From Gemmatimonadaceae bacterium (GTDB lineage: Bacteria; Gemmatimonadota; Gemmatimonadetes; Gemmatimonadales; Gemmatimonadaceae), in assembly GCA_025453855.1 (NCBI GenBank), contig JALOPO010000029.1:1-11115 (forward strand): a DNA stretch of 11,115 nt, read 5' to 3'. Position numbers and translations under genes: made by a program. Every line of letters begins with the position of its first letter. Within the stretch, counting starts at the first letter, position 1. Shown one piece after another: positions 1-7,000 of the stretch. The notes under the pieces were generated by a model that did not search any database, was not told the origin of the DNA, and saw only the letters and a program-made list of their open reading frames with translations.

Positions 1-60
1 GGGAACGCGCGCACCACGCGCGAGCACGTCATGCGCGCGTGGGCGCTGCTCGGCGGGTGA
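1..60 (+). CDS. 3' end of a gene, possibly a PLP-dependent decarboxylase/aminotransferase (partial)
   Basis: Frame 1 is open from the window edge to TGA at 58-60 and encodes GNARTTREHVMRAWALLGG. Every one of the 19 sense codons ends in G or C, the codon bias of the real genes here, which supports a true gene terminus. The pattern G-N-x-R-T-T-x-x-x-V-x-x-x-W-x-L-L is like the extreme C-terminus of fold-type I PLP enzymes of the aromatic amino acid decarboxylase group, where a small-domain strand is followed by a last helix. That family guess rests on memory of similar C-termini and only 19 residues, so it is weak. The start and active-site Lys lie outside the window. The gene points toward the minus-strand AIM24 gene, so the two are convergent. 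Confidence 0.5.
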   Translation, partial: GNARTTREHVMRAWALLGG

Positions 61-110
61 ATGCCAGGCTGCCTTCCGTTCGTGCGATGCACGTGCGGCG
101 CAGGGGACCG

Positions 111-206
111 CGGGCCGCGATGATGCGACGGGGGCGCGACGCGGCGCGATGACCGGCGGGACGGCGGGCCGCGATGATGCGATGGGTGCGCGATGCGGCG
201 CGATGA
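111..206. repeat. Two-copy direct repeat, 42-bp units at 54-bp period
   Basis: The 42-bp segment at 111-152 recurs at 165-206 with 39 of 42 positions identical. Both begin CGGGCCGCGATGATGCGA and end GCGGCGCGATGA, and they are separated by 12 bp. The three differences are all substitutions, so the duplication is fairly recent or maintained. A shorter related word, GATGATGCGACGGG, recurs at 122-132 and near 248-260. It is non-coding by appearance and of unknown function. Confidence 0.8.
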
Positions 207-338
207 TGTGTCGATGAACCAGTGGAGTTCACGTGCCGATACGCGTGCATGATGCGACGGGTGCCGCGCAATCGTCGTCATCGCCCTGCCGTGCATCGCG
301 GTCCTCCGCGCAGCATCGCATCATCGCGGCCCGCCGTT

Positions 339-372
339 CCGCCGTCCGAGCGTCATGCGCGTCGGACGGCGG
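339..372 (-). terminator. Hairpin downstream of the AIM24 gene
   Basis: CCGCCGTCCGA (339-349) pairs perfectly with TCGGACGGCGG (362-372), and three more inner pairs (GCG with CGC) form past a one-base bulge. The hairpin ends 14 bp beyond the AIM24 stop on that gene's strand. No T-run follows, so it is either an atypical intrinsic terminator of a high-GC genome or a 3'-end stabilising stem. Confidence 0.5.
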
Positions 373-386
373 CGACGCGTCGGCGC

Positions 387-1136
387 TCACTCGTCGTTGA
401 AGATCCCGCCGAGGGAGCCGAGCGGGCCGCCGGAGCCCGAGGAGTGCGCGGCGCGCGGGGTCGTCTGGAGGACGATGCGTCCGGGGCCGGTGAGGCGCAC
501 GAGGAAGAGTCCCTCGCCGCCGAAGAGCGCGGTCTTCACGCCGCTCACCATCTCGATGTCGTACTGCACGCTCGGTTGCATGGCGACGAAGCAGCCGGTG
601 TCGACGCGGAGCACCTCGCCGGGCGCGAGGTCGCGCTGCACGAGCGTCCCGCTGGCGTGCAGGAAGGCGAGGCCATCGCCGGTGATGCGCTGCAGGATGA
701 AGCCCTCGCCGCCGAAGAAGCCGGCGCCGAGCTTGCGCTGCAGCGCGATCGAGACGTCGAGGCCGCGCGCGCCGGCGAGGAAGGCATCGCGTTGCGCGAT
801 GATCGTCCCGCCCCAGTCGGTGAGGTCGACCGGCTGGATCTTGCCCGGGAACGGCGACGCGAAGGCGACGTCGCGGCGGCGGGTGGACTCGTTGACGAAG
901 AGCGTGATCATGAACGAGTCGCCCGACAGGACGCGCTTGGCGCCGGTCATGAGCTTCCCGAACAGCCCGCCGCCCTGGTTGTTGGCGTCGAGCGTGGTGA
1001 TGAGGCGCACGCCGTCGTCCATGTACATCATCGCCCCCGCCTCGGCGGTCACCGCCTCGCCGGGGTCGAGCGTCACGATCACGGCCTGCAGGTCATCGCC
1101 GATCAGGCGATAGTCGATCTCGTCGGCGCGGGGCAT
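387..1136 (-). CDS. AIM24 / TIGR00266 (DUF124) family protein
   Basis: This 249-residue protein belongs to the AIM24/TIGR00266 family by its N-terminus (ADEIDYRLIGDDLQAVIVTL, then DPGEAVTAEAGAMMYMDDGV), the family's most recognisable block. The protein is beta-rich. The motif FGGEG occurs at 141-145 and 205-209, each followed by a similar strand (FILQRITGDG and LFLVRLTGPG), which shows internal repeats. There is no signal peptide or membrane segment, so it is probably cytosolic. The C-terminus (about 229-249) is a Gly/Ser-rich tail ending GGIFNDE. The biochemical role of bacterial members is not established. The yeast relative Aim24 affects mitochondrial inner-membrane organisation, which should not be transferred directly. 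The ATG at 1136 places the conserved block at residue 4, but no clear Shine-Dalgarno sequence is seen. It lies about 300 bp from the protease gene on the same strand, with a large inverted repeat between, so co-transcription is doubtful. Confidence 0.9.
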   Translation of the reverse strand: MPRADEIDYRLIGDDLQAVIVTLDPGEAVTAEAGAMMYMDDGVRLITTLDANNQGGGLFGKLMTGAKRVLSGDSFMITLFVNESTRRRDVAFASPFPGKIQPVDLTDWGGTIIAQRDAFLAGARGLDVSIALQRKLGAGFFGGEGFILQRITGDGLAFLHASGTLVQRDLAPGEVLRVDTGCFVAMQPSVQYDIEMVSGVKTALFGGEGLFLVRLTGPGRIVLQTTPRAAHSSGSGGPLGSLGGIFNDE

Positions 1137-1432
1137 CGTCGTCGGTGCGTGTTCGGGTTCATGGTGCGGGGAGCGGAGGCGAAAGATGCGTGACCGTGTC
1201 GGCGATCAGCGAGCCTCGCGTGCGGGGACGGGGGAACGCGCTGCGCGCGTCAACTGCTGGGCGCTGCGCGCCGAGTTCCGGAGTTTCGGAGTTCTGGAGA
1301 ACGGCGGCCCATCGCGTCCGACCGGTGGTCCTCCTGAACTCCCGAACTCCGGAACTCGGCGCGCAGCGCCCTGCTGTTCAGCAAAGAAATCAAAGCGCAC
1401 GAAGCCGGCCACGTGCTCGTTCGCGGGTGCCC
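1137..1432. other. Intergenic region dominated by a long inverted repeat
   Basis: The 296 bp between the protease stop and the AIM24 start (both minus strand) are mostly taken up by the inverted repeat at 1259-1371. The AIM24 promoter should lie in 1137-1258, but I see no convincing -35/-10 pair there. No ORF with plausible protein character spans it. Confidence 0.6.
1259..1371. repeat. 113-bp inverted repeat with 42-bp arms made of GAGTTCNG octamers
   Basis: The left arm (1259-1300) and the reverse complement of the right arm (1330-1371) match at 38 of 42 positions around a 29-nt loop. The outer 24 to 27 bp, starting GGGCGCTGCGCGCCGAGTTC, are perfect. The inner part of each arm is three tandem 8-mers: GAGTTCCG, GAGTTTCG, GAGTTCTG on the left and GAGTTCCG, GAGTTCGG, GAGTTCAG on the right. 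Mismatches fall inside or just after the inner octamers. Transcribed, it would form a very stable stem 62 nt past the protease stop. It could act as a terminator or be a small non-autonomous repeat element. There is no T-run and no obvious target-site duplication. Confidence 0.85.
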
Positions 1433-2101
1433 TCACATCCAGTACTGCCACTCCCCGGTGAGCACGACGTACGCGCTCAGGGCGCCGTTCGTGACGGCGT
1501 GGGTGAGGATCAGGTCGGCGATCGACTTCGTGCGGATCATCCACCAGTTGTAGATCATGCCGCAGAGGAGCCCGACTTCCCAGTACGAGCCGTGCTCGCT
1601 GGCGAAGAGGATCGCGGTGGCCCAGAAGGCGAGCGGCGTGTAGCGGCCGAGGGGGACGCGCTCGAAGTCGTCGGAATCGGCGATGACGCGCGGGAGCCAG
1701 CCGCGCCAGAAGAGCTCCTCGAGGATCGGCACGAGGAGCACGGCGCGCGCGGCGCGGAGGAGGAGCGTGAGCGTGTCGCGGCGCGCCGCGTCGTCGAGCG
1801 AGACGGTGGGGCGGCCGACGATGTCGTTGCTGAAGAGCCAGTGCTCGCGCCACCCCGGGACGAGGGCATCGGGGGCGATCCAGAGCGCGAAGACGGCGAG
1901 GCCGAGGCCGATCGAGGCGAGGGCGTGGCGCGGGCGCAGGTCGATGACGTCGCGCGAGGTCGTCCACATCACCGCGACGAGGATCACGATCCAGAGGAGC
2001 GCCTCCCACGGCTGCGGGATCGCGAGCGACTTGAGTCCGGCGAGGAGGAGGATGAAGACGCCGAACGGGGCGACCCACGGAATGGCGGCGCGGGAGAACA
2101 C
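1433..2101 (-). CDS. CPBP/CAAX-type intramembrane protease, exosortase-associated subfamily
   Basis: This 222-residue multi-pass membrane protein has all three motifs of the CPBP (Abi, PF02517) glutamic intramembrane protease family: E128-E129-LFW-R133 (EExxxR), F166-ASE-H170 (FxxxH) and H201-AVT-N205 (HxxxN). Hydrophobic segments lie at about 8-28, 33-47, 60-76, 115-128, 153-168, 175-188 and 195-215. The wording around the motifs (VPILEELFWRGWLPR, then HAVTNGALSAYVVLTGEWQY near the end) resembles the CAAX prenyl protease-related subfamily (TIGR03008) found in genomes with exosortase/PEP-CTERM sorting. That link is from memory of the family. The substrate is unknown. The start is the GTG at 2099-2101, just before the first helix. 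The open frame extends far upstream, but only through repeats and antisense to the barrel gene. There is no clear Shine-Dalgarno site, so the start could be off by a few codons. It is divergent from the barrel gene at 2564. Confidence 0.85.
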   Translation of the reverse strand: MFSRAAIPWVAPFGVFILLLAGLKSLAIPQPWEALLWIVILVAVMWTTSRDVIDLRPRHALASIGLGLAVFALWIAPDALVPGWREHWLFSNDIVGRPTVSLDDAARRDTLTLLLRAARAVLLVPILEELFWRGWLPRVIADSDDFERVPLGRYTPLAFWATAILFASEHGSYWEVGLLCGMIYNWWMIRTKSIADLILTHAVTNGALSAYVVLTGEWQYWM

Positions 2102-2563
2102 GGAAGGTCCGGGTGCGGGGAGGGTGCGTCGGGGCGGCGGAAAGTTGCGGGGGGTGGCGGGCGAGCGGGACTGTCGCCGACCCGCCCCCGGCGCCCCTCG
2201 GTGCCAGGCACCTCTGTCCCCTGCCTCGCGCGGTGTCGTTGGGTACCGGCGAGCAGACGAGCGGGGCACGCGCGACATGAGCGGGGACAGAGGTGCCTGG
2301 CACCCAGGGGGCGGGGCACGCGCGACATCGAGCGGGGACAGAGGTGCCTGACACCGAGGGGGCGCCGGCGAGCAGACGAGCAGGGCACGCGCGACATCGG
2401 GCGGGGACAGAGGTGCCTGGCACCGGGGGTCAGGGGTGACCGCCACCCCCCGCCGTGCGTCCCGCGCTGGGGATGGATGCGCCCGGTATCTTGCCGCCGC
2501 TCGCCATCCACAGCTCGCCTCATCCTTTCGATGGCGCGTCTTCCAACCGACGAGGGTTGCCTG
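2102..2563. other. Divergent intergenic region with a palindromic repeat cluster
   Basis: These 462 bp separate the protease (leftward) from the first barrel gene (rightward) and must hold both promoters. The middle is the repeat cluster at 2200-2424. Beyond it, TATCTT at 2487-2492 could be a -10 element for the barrel gene, giving a leader of about 65 nt, but the matching -35 is poor and I hold this at low confidence. GAGGG at 2552-2556 is the barrel gene's Shine-Dalgarno site. I see no coding sequence: the ORFs here are Arg/Pro-rich translations of the repeats. Confidence 0.65.
2200..2424. repeat. Cluster of four 22-bp elements with palindromic core GGTGCCTGGCACC
   Basis: Four copies of a 22-bp element (GGGGACAGA followed by GGTGCCTGGCACC) lie at 2200-2221 (inverted), 2283-2304, 2334-2355 (one substitution in the core) and 2403-2424 (all direct). 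The 13-bp core is a palindrome apart from its central base. The three direct copies end larger tandem units: 2246-2304 and 2365-2424 share the leader CCGGCGAGCAGACGAGC and then GGGCACGCGCGACAT, while 2311-2355 has only the second part. The inverted first copy can pair with any direct copy to form a 22-bp stem. This resembles REP/BIME-like dispersed elements, some of which are moved by TnpA-REP (RAYT) enzymes. No transposase is present here. Confidence 0.9.
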
Positions 2564-3202
2564 ATGTCGCTCGGCCGACAGTCCGTGAACACGTCCCTTC
2601 TCCTTGCCGCCCTGGTCGCGGCGCCGCTCGCCGCGCAGGCGCGCCCCGGGAGCCAGCCGGCACCGCCGGCGCCCACGCCCCGCCAGGAGCCGTCCCGCCC
2701 GGCCGAGCCCGCCCGGCCGACTCCGGAGCCGGTGAAGGCGAAGCCCGCCGCCGACCCGAACGCACCGAAGGAAGGGACGTGGGGCGCCGAGGCGACCAGC
2801 GCTTCGCTCGACGTCCGGGCGCCCTCGGCCAACCTGCTCCGCTTCATGTCGCCCTCGCTCGCGATCGTGGTCGGCGGCGGGGCGCTCGTCGGCAGCGGCG
2901 ACGATGTCTCGAATGCCTTCAACCTCCGCCTCGGCGTGCGCCGCTTCGCGGTGCGCTCCGGCCCGATCCGCCCGATCATCGGCGGCGGCCTGATCGCCAA
3001 CGTCATCGACCAGGGCGGCGACTTCGGCAACGACACCTCGCTCGGCCTCTACGGCGAGGCGGGGGCGGCGTACTTCTTCTCGCCGCACTTCAGCCTGGGC
3101 GCGGTGGGCGAGGTGAACATCACGCAGGACAACAACCTCGGCCAGAACACCGTGCGCTTCCGCGGCACGCTCGCCCGCCTGATCGCCGCCGTCTACTTCT
3201 GA
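2564..3202 (+). CDS. Small outer-membrane beta-barrel protein (paralogue 1)
   Basis: This 212-residue exported protein has a signal peptide at 1-26 (hydrophobic NTSLLLAALVAAPLAAQA, cleavage likely after A26), then a Pro/Ala-rich linker (27-70) that could span the cell wall or periplasm. The domain at 71-212 has alternating hydrophobic strands and ends LARLIAAVYF; a terminal Phe is the usual signal for barrel insertion by BamA. The size suggests an 8-stranded barrel of the OmpA/OmpW size class. The domain is clearly related to the next gene: KGTWGAE versus KEGTWGAE, LRLGVRRFAVR versus FGLRRYAMR, IRPIIGGG versus LRPILGGG, and GLYGEAGAAYFF versus GVYGEGGAAWFF. The ATG at 2564 has GAGGG seven bases upstream and starts exactly at the signal peptide; an in-frame ATG at 2531 is less likely. 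The ligand or role is unknown. Confidence 0.85.
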   Translation: MSLGRQSVNTSLLLAALVAAPLAAQARPGSQPAPPAPTPRQEPSRPAEPARPTPEPVKAKPAADPNAPKEGTWGAEATSASLDVRAPSANLLRFMSPSLAIVVGGGALVGSGDDVSNAFNLRLGVRRFAVRSGPIRPIIGGGLIANVIDQGGDFGNDTSLGLYGEAGAAYFFSPHFSLGAVGEVNITQDNNLGQNTVRFRGTLARLIAAVYF

Positions 3203-3240
3203 TCGGTTATCGCGGAGCACGCTCCGCGCTGGCGTCCGCG

Positions 3241-3270
3241 CGACCCGCGTCACCCCGGTGACGCGGGTCG
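3241..3270 (+). terminator. Hairpin downstream of barrel gene 1
   Basis: CGACCCGCGTCACC (3241-3254) and GGTGACGCGGGTCG (3257-3270) are perfect inverted repeats, 12 to 14 bp of stem depending on loop size. The hairpin starts 39 bp after the stop. No T-run follows. It probably ends or trims the first barrel transcript, so the second barrel gene would have its own promoter or depend on read-through. Confidence 0.6.
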
Positions 3271-3285
3271 TATCGCAGGCGCGAT

Positions 3286-3303
3286 CATGAGATTCGTCTC
3301 ATG
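3286..3303 (+). promoter_or_regulatory. Short UUCG-loop hairpin in the leader region of barrel gene 2
   Basis: CATGAGA (3286-3292) and TCTCATG (3297-3303) are perfect complements around TTCG, an RNA tetraloop often found on stable stems. It sits about 100 nt upstream of the barrel 2 start and 16 nt after the preceding terminator-like hairpin. A further 8-bp stem (3347-3354 with 3361-3368) follows in the same leader. Either could affect mRNA stability or read-through. No known riboswitch is recognised. Confidence 0.45.
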
Positions 3304-3402
3304 CAGCGGCCCCGTCCGGACCCCATCGTCCGGTGTCCCGGTCGGGGTCGCCGCACGTGGGCGGCGACTGCGTCCGGGCATCACCACCGCCCCGAGCGCT
3401 GC

Positions 3403-3927
3403 ATGCCGATGCTCCGTCCGTTCCGCCGCTTCGCCCTCACCACCGCCTTTGCCGCGCTCACCGCCGCCGCGCCATCGCTGCTCGCGGCGCAGGAGCTCAC
3501 GCCGCCCAAGGGGACCTGGGGGGCCGAAGTCACGACCGGCTCGCTGAACGCGCTCGCCGTCGGCGGCGCCAACCTGATCTACTTCGCGACGCCCACGCTC
3601 TCGCTCGTCTTCGGCGGGAATGCCGACGTGCAGCAGGACTTCACCTCGATCGGCGCACAGTTCGGGCTCCGTCGCTACGCGATGCGCCCGGGCAAGCTGC
3701 GCCCGATCCTCGGTGGCGGCGTCCAGCTCTTCAACGGCGACTTCAACGGCACGCGTTCGACGTCGGTCGGCGTGTACGGCGAGGGGGGCGCGGCCTGGTT
3801 CTTCACGCGGAACGTGAGCCTCGGGGCCACCGCGTCGCTTCGCGTCGGGATCAACGACGGCGGCTTCCGCGACGGCACGCAGGTGAACTTCTCCCTCGTC
3901 CGCCTGCACGCCGCCGTCTTCTTCTGA
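3403..3927 (+). CDS. Small outer-membrane beta-barrel protein (paralogue 2)
   Basis: This 174-residue protein is a paralogue of the preceding barrel. The signal peptide is about 1-29 (positive RPFRR, hydrophobic ALTTAFAALTAAAPSLLAA, cleavage before Q30), then comes an almost immediate barrel domain starting PPKGTWGAE at 35. It lacks the Pro-rich linker of its neighbour. Strand-like alternation runs to the C-terminus LVRLHAAVFF, with the terminal Phe expected of a BamA substrate. Shared blocks are GLRRYAM, LRPILGGG and GVYGEGGAAWFF. I chose the ATG at 3403 (or the in-frame ATG at 3409) because the signal peptide begins there; only a weak GAG lies upstream. An in-frame ATG at 3301 would add 34 polar residues containing two Cys, unlike any export signal. 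It is separated from paralogue 1 by 200 bp with hairpins. Its role is unknown. Confidence 0.85.
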   Translation: MPMLRPFRRFALTTAFAALTAAAPSLLAAQELTPPKGTWGAEVTTGSLNALAVGGANLIYFATPTLSLVFGGNADVQQDFTSIGAQFGLRRYAMRPGKLRPILGGGVQLFNGDFNGTRSTSVGVYGEGGAAWFFTRNVSLGATASLRVGINDGGFRDGTQVNFSLVRLHAAVFF

Positions 3928-3954
3928 GTCGGCGACACCATCCGACATACCGCA

Positions 3955-3997
3955 ACGACGAGGGCGACGGGCCACCGCGGCCCGTCGCCCTCGTCGT
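3955..3997. terminator. Perfect 19-bp hairpin, probable bidirectional terminator
   Basis: ACGACGAGGGCGACGGGCC (3955-3973) and its exact reverse complement (3979-3997) flank the 5-nt loop ACCGC. It lies 27 bp past the barrel 2 stop and about 100 bp past the RND pump stop on the other strand, so it sits between two convergent transcription units and can serve both. No T-run is seen on either side. Confidence 0.75.
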
Positions 3998-4011
3998 ACA
4001 TGACATCGCGT

Positions 4012-4029
4012 GGTCGGCGCACGCCGACC
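4012..4029 (-). terminator. Second, smaller hairpin past the RND pump gene
   Basis: GGTCGGC (4012-4018) pairs with GCCGACC (4023-4029) around GCAC. It lies about 68 nt beyond the pump stop on the minus strand, before the stronger 19-bp stem. It may be an accessory part of the operon's 3' end. The evidence is only the perfect complementarity. Confidence 0.35.
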
Positions 4030-4096
4030 CGTGGCCGCGGTCGCCGATCGGGTGCCGTCCACCGCGACCGACGCCGCGACCACGCGCGGCCCTGCC

Positions 4097-7000
4097 TCAG
4101 TCGCCGGCCACCGGCGTCGGCGTGATGCCCGTGGGAATCGGGTGCTCCGCCGTCTGCGGCGCCTTGAAGCCGAGCAGGCGCGACATGCGGAGGCGGAAGC
4201 CGTCGAGCACCTCGTAGACGGTCGGGATCACGAGCAGCGTGAGGAGCGTGCTGGTGATCACGCCGCCGATCACCGCGATGCCGAGCGGCTTGCGGAAGCT
4301 CGCCCCCTCGCCGCTGCCGAGTGCGACGGGGATCATGCCGGCGACGAGCGCGAAGGTCGTCATGAGGATCGGGCGCAGACGGATCGCGCCGGCCTCGATG
4401 AGCGCCTCGCGCAACCGCGTCCCCCGCTCCTCGCGGCTCCACTTGGCGAAGTCGATGAGGAGGATGGCGTTCTTGGCGACGATCCCGCAGAGGAGGATCA
4501 CGCCGATGAGCGACATGAGGTTGATCGTGCTCCCGGCGATGACGAGCGCACCGAAGACGCCGATCATCGAGAGCGGGAGCGAGACGAGGATCGCGATCGG
4601 GTCGAGGAAGCTCCCGAACTGCACCACGAGGATCAGGTACATCATCATGATCGCCACGCCGAGCGCGATCAGGATCTGGCCGAAGACCTCGTTCTGGCTC
4701 TCGGTCTCGCCGCCCTGCGTGAGGCGCACGCCGGCCGGGAGCGGGTCGGCGGCGATGACCGCCTCGATGTCCCGCACCACTTCGCTCAGCGGACGACCGG
4801 CGGTGTTGGCGCCGAGCGTGACGAGCTTGTCGCGATCGCGATGGTTGATGATCGCGGGGCCGAGCCCCTGCTGCACCTGCGCCACCTGGCTGAGCGGGAT
4901 CGTGCTGCTCGAGGCGCCGTTGCGGCCGGGGACGAGGATCGGGAGGTTGGCGAGGTCGGCGACGCGCTCGCGGTATTCGGGGGCGAAGCGGAGTCGCACC
5001 TTGCGCGTCTCGCCCATGGGATCGACCCAGTCGCCCGCCTCCACGCCGGCGAAGGCGGGGCGCAGCGACTGCGCGACCTGCCCGACGGTGATGCCGAGCG
5101 AGCCGGCGAGGCCGCGATCGACCTGCACGGTGAGCTCCGGCTTCTGCCCCTTGGAGGAGAGCGAGACGTCGACGGCGCCCTTCACCTGCTCGATCTTCGG
5201 CAGGATCCGGTTGGCGTAGTCGAGGAGCGCCTTGCCGTCACGGCCGCGGAACTGCAGCTGCACCTGCTTCTGGTCGCCCTGGAAGTCGTTGGTGGTGACG
5301 GCGATGCGGGCGCCACCGATGGTCGACGCGTCGCGCCGCATGAGGAGCTCGAGCTCCTCGGCGGTGCGCAGCCCCTGCTTCGCGCGCTCGGTCTTCTTGA
5401 GGAGGCGCACGAGGATGTTGGCCTCGTCGACCGCCCCCGAAGCGCCGCCGATGGTGGCGAGCGAGAAGCGGACCTCGGGATACTGCTTCACGAGGCGCTG
5501 CATCTCGGCCACCTTGAGCCGCATGTAGTCGAGGTTCGAGCCCGGGGGCGTCTCGACCTTGATGAAGACGACGCCGTTGTCCTCGCCCGGGAAGAAGGTG
5601 GAGCCCAGCTTGCCGACGGCGAGGAGCTCGGTCGCGCGCTCCTTGCCGACCGCCCGCTCCATGACGGTGCCGAGGGCACCGAAGGTGAAGAACGGGAGGA
5701 GGATGCCGACCGCGAAGCCGGCGATGCGCACGGGGTTCGCGTACCAGCGTTGCCTCGCCGCGGCCCACGCCGCGAGCAGGACGCCGCCGAAGCTGATGGC
5801 GAAGCCGATGATGCCGTTCGCCGGGAGCTCGAAGGCGCTGAGGAAGGCGCCGATCGCGAGCACCGACATCGCCAGGCGATGGTCGAGCGCCCACGCGATC
5901 ACGCTGCGGTAGCGGTGCGCGAGGCCGTCGAACCAGCGGTTGAACCGGTCGAGCTGCTTCGTGATCCACCACTTCTCGTGCTCGGCCTTGTGCGGGTCGG
6001 GCCAGTAGGCGCTGAGCATCGGGTCGAGCGAGAAGCTGACGAAGAGCGAGACGAGCACCGAGCAGACGATCGTCAGCGCGAAGGGCTTGAACCACTGCCC
6101 CGCCTCGCCGTTCAGGAAGCCGATGGGGAAGAAGACGGCGACGATCGAGAAGGTGGTGGCCGCGACCGCGAGCCCGATCTCGGCCGTCCCCTCGCGCGCG
6201 GCGGTGTAGTGGTCCTTCCCCATCTCCACGTGGCGCACGATGTTCTCGCGCACCACGATCGCGTCGTCGATCAGGATGCCGATGGCGAGCGAGAGGCCGA
6301 GCAGCGACATCGTGTTCAGCGTGAAGCCGAACGCGAGCACCGCGATGAAGCTGGCGAGCACCGACACGGGGAGCGCGAGCCCGGTGATGACGGTCGAGCG
6401 CCACGAGTTCAGGAAGAGGAAGACGACGAGGACGGTGAGGATCGCCCCCTCGATGATCGTCGAGGTGACGTTGTTCACGCTGTTCTCGACGCGCTCGCCC
6501 GAGTCGTTGACGAGCGTCATCGCGACGCCCGCCGGAAGCCGCTCCTTCACGCGGTCGAGCGCGGCCTGCACCTTGGCGCTCACCTCGGTGGTGCTGAACC
6601 CCTTGGACTTGGTGATGAGGAGCCCCACCGACTCGCGCCCGTCGAGCAGGGCGAGCGTGCGCTGCTCCTCGGTGCCGTCCTTCACGTCGGCGAGCTGGCC
6701 GAGGCGGATGAGCGTCCCGTTGCGCTGCGCGACGGCGATGTTGGTGAAGTCCTGCGCGTCGTCGAGGCGCCCCTTGAGGCGGATGGTGCGCTCGTCGAGC
6801 GTCCCCTCGAGGTTGCCGACCGGCACGGCGAGGTTCTGCTGCTGCAGCGCGACGAGCACCTCGCCCACGCTGACGTTGTACGACTGCAGCGCCTCGGGGC
6901 GGAGCTGGACCATCATCTCGCGCTTCACGCCGCCGGCCACCTCGACCTTGGCCACGCCGGCGATGCTCCGCAGCTCGCGCGTGATCCCAGGGTCGGCGAT

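Larger units (their letters stand above)
61..386. other. Convergent intergenic region with a tandem repeat and a hairpin
   Basis: These 326 bp separate the partial + strand gene from the convergent AIM24 gene. They hold a two-copy direct repeat (111-206) and a hairpin beside the AIM24 stop (339-372). The sequence is rich in short words such as GCGATGATGCG and GCGCGATG. An 80-codon minus-strand open frame crosses it, but its product is an Arg/Ala/His-rich string with no recognisable fold, so I do not call a gene. I see no RNA gene. Confidence 0.6.

Noticed and set aside
29..271. 80-codon minus-strand ORF in the left gap
   Set aside because: It is made of the direct repeat translated into Arg/Ala/Ile strings, with no ribosome site and no resemblance to a known protein.
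222..1193. 323-codon + strand open frame
   Set aside because: It lies antisense to the AIM24 gene and has the same charged low-complexity character; the minus strand shows a recognised family.
2200..2424. Possible CRISPR array
   Set aside because: There are only four repeats, one is inverted, the spacing is 29 to 61 bp, and the intervening sequences are related to each other rather than unique. No cas gene is present.
1145..2563. Long N-terminal extension of the first barrel gene
   Set aside because: The frame is open, but it runs antisense to the protease gene and through the repeat cluster. The signal peptide and a Shine-Dalgarno site mark the start at 2564.
2102..3253. Upstream extension of the protease reading frame
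   Set aside because: It translates the repeats and runs antisense to the first barrel gene. The protein family begins near the first helix after 2101.
3301..3402. Alternative ATG start for the second barrel gene
   Set aside because: It would place 34 polar, Arg/His/Cys-containing residues before a good signal peptide, and the ATG itself lies in the stem of a hairpin.
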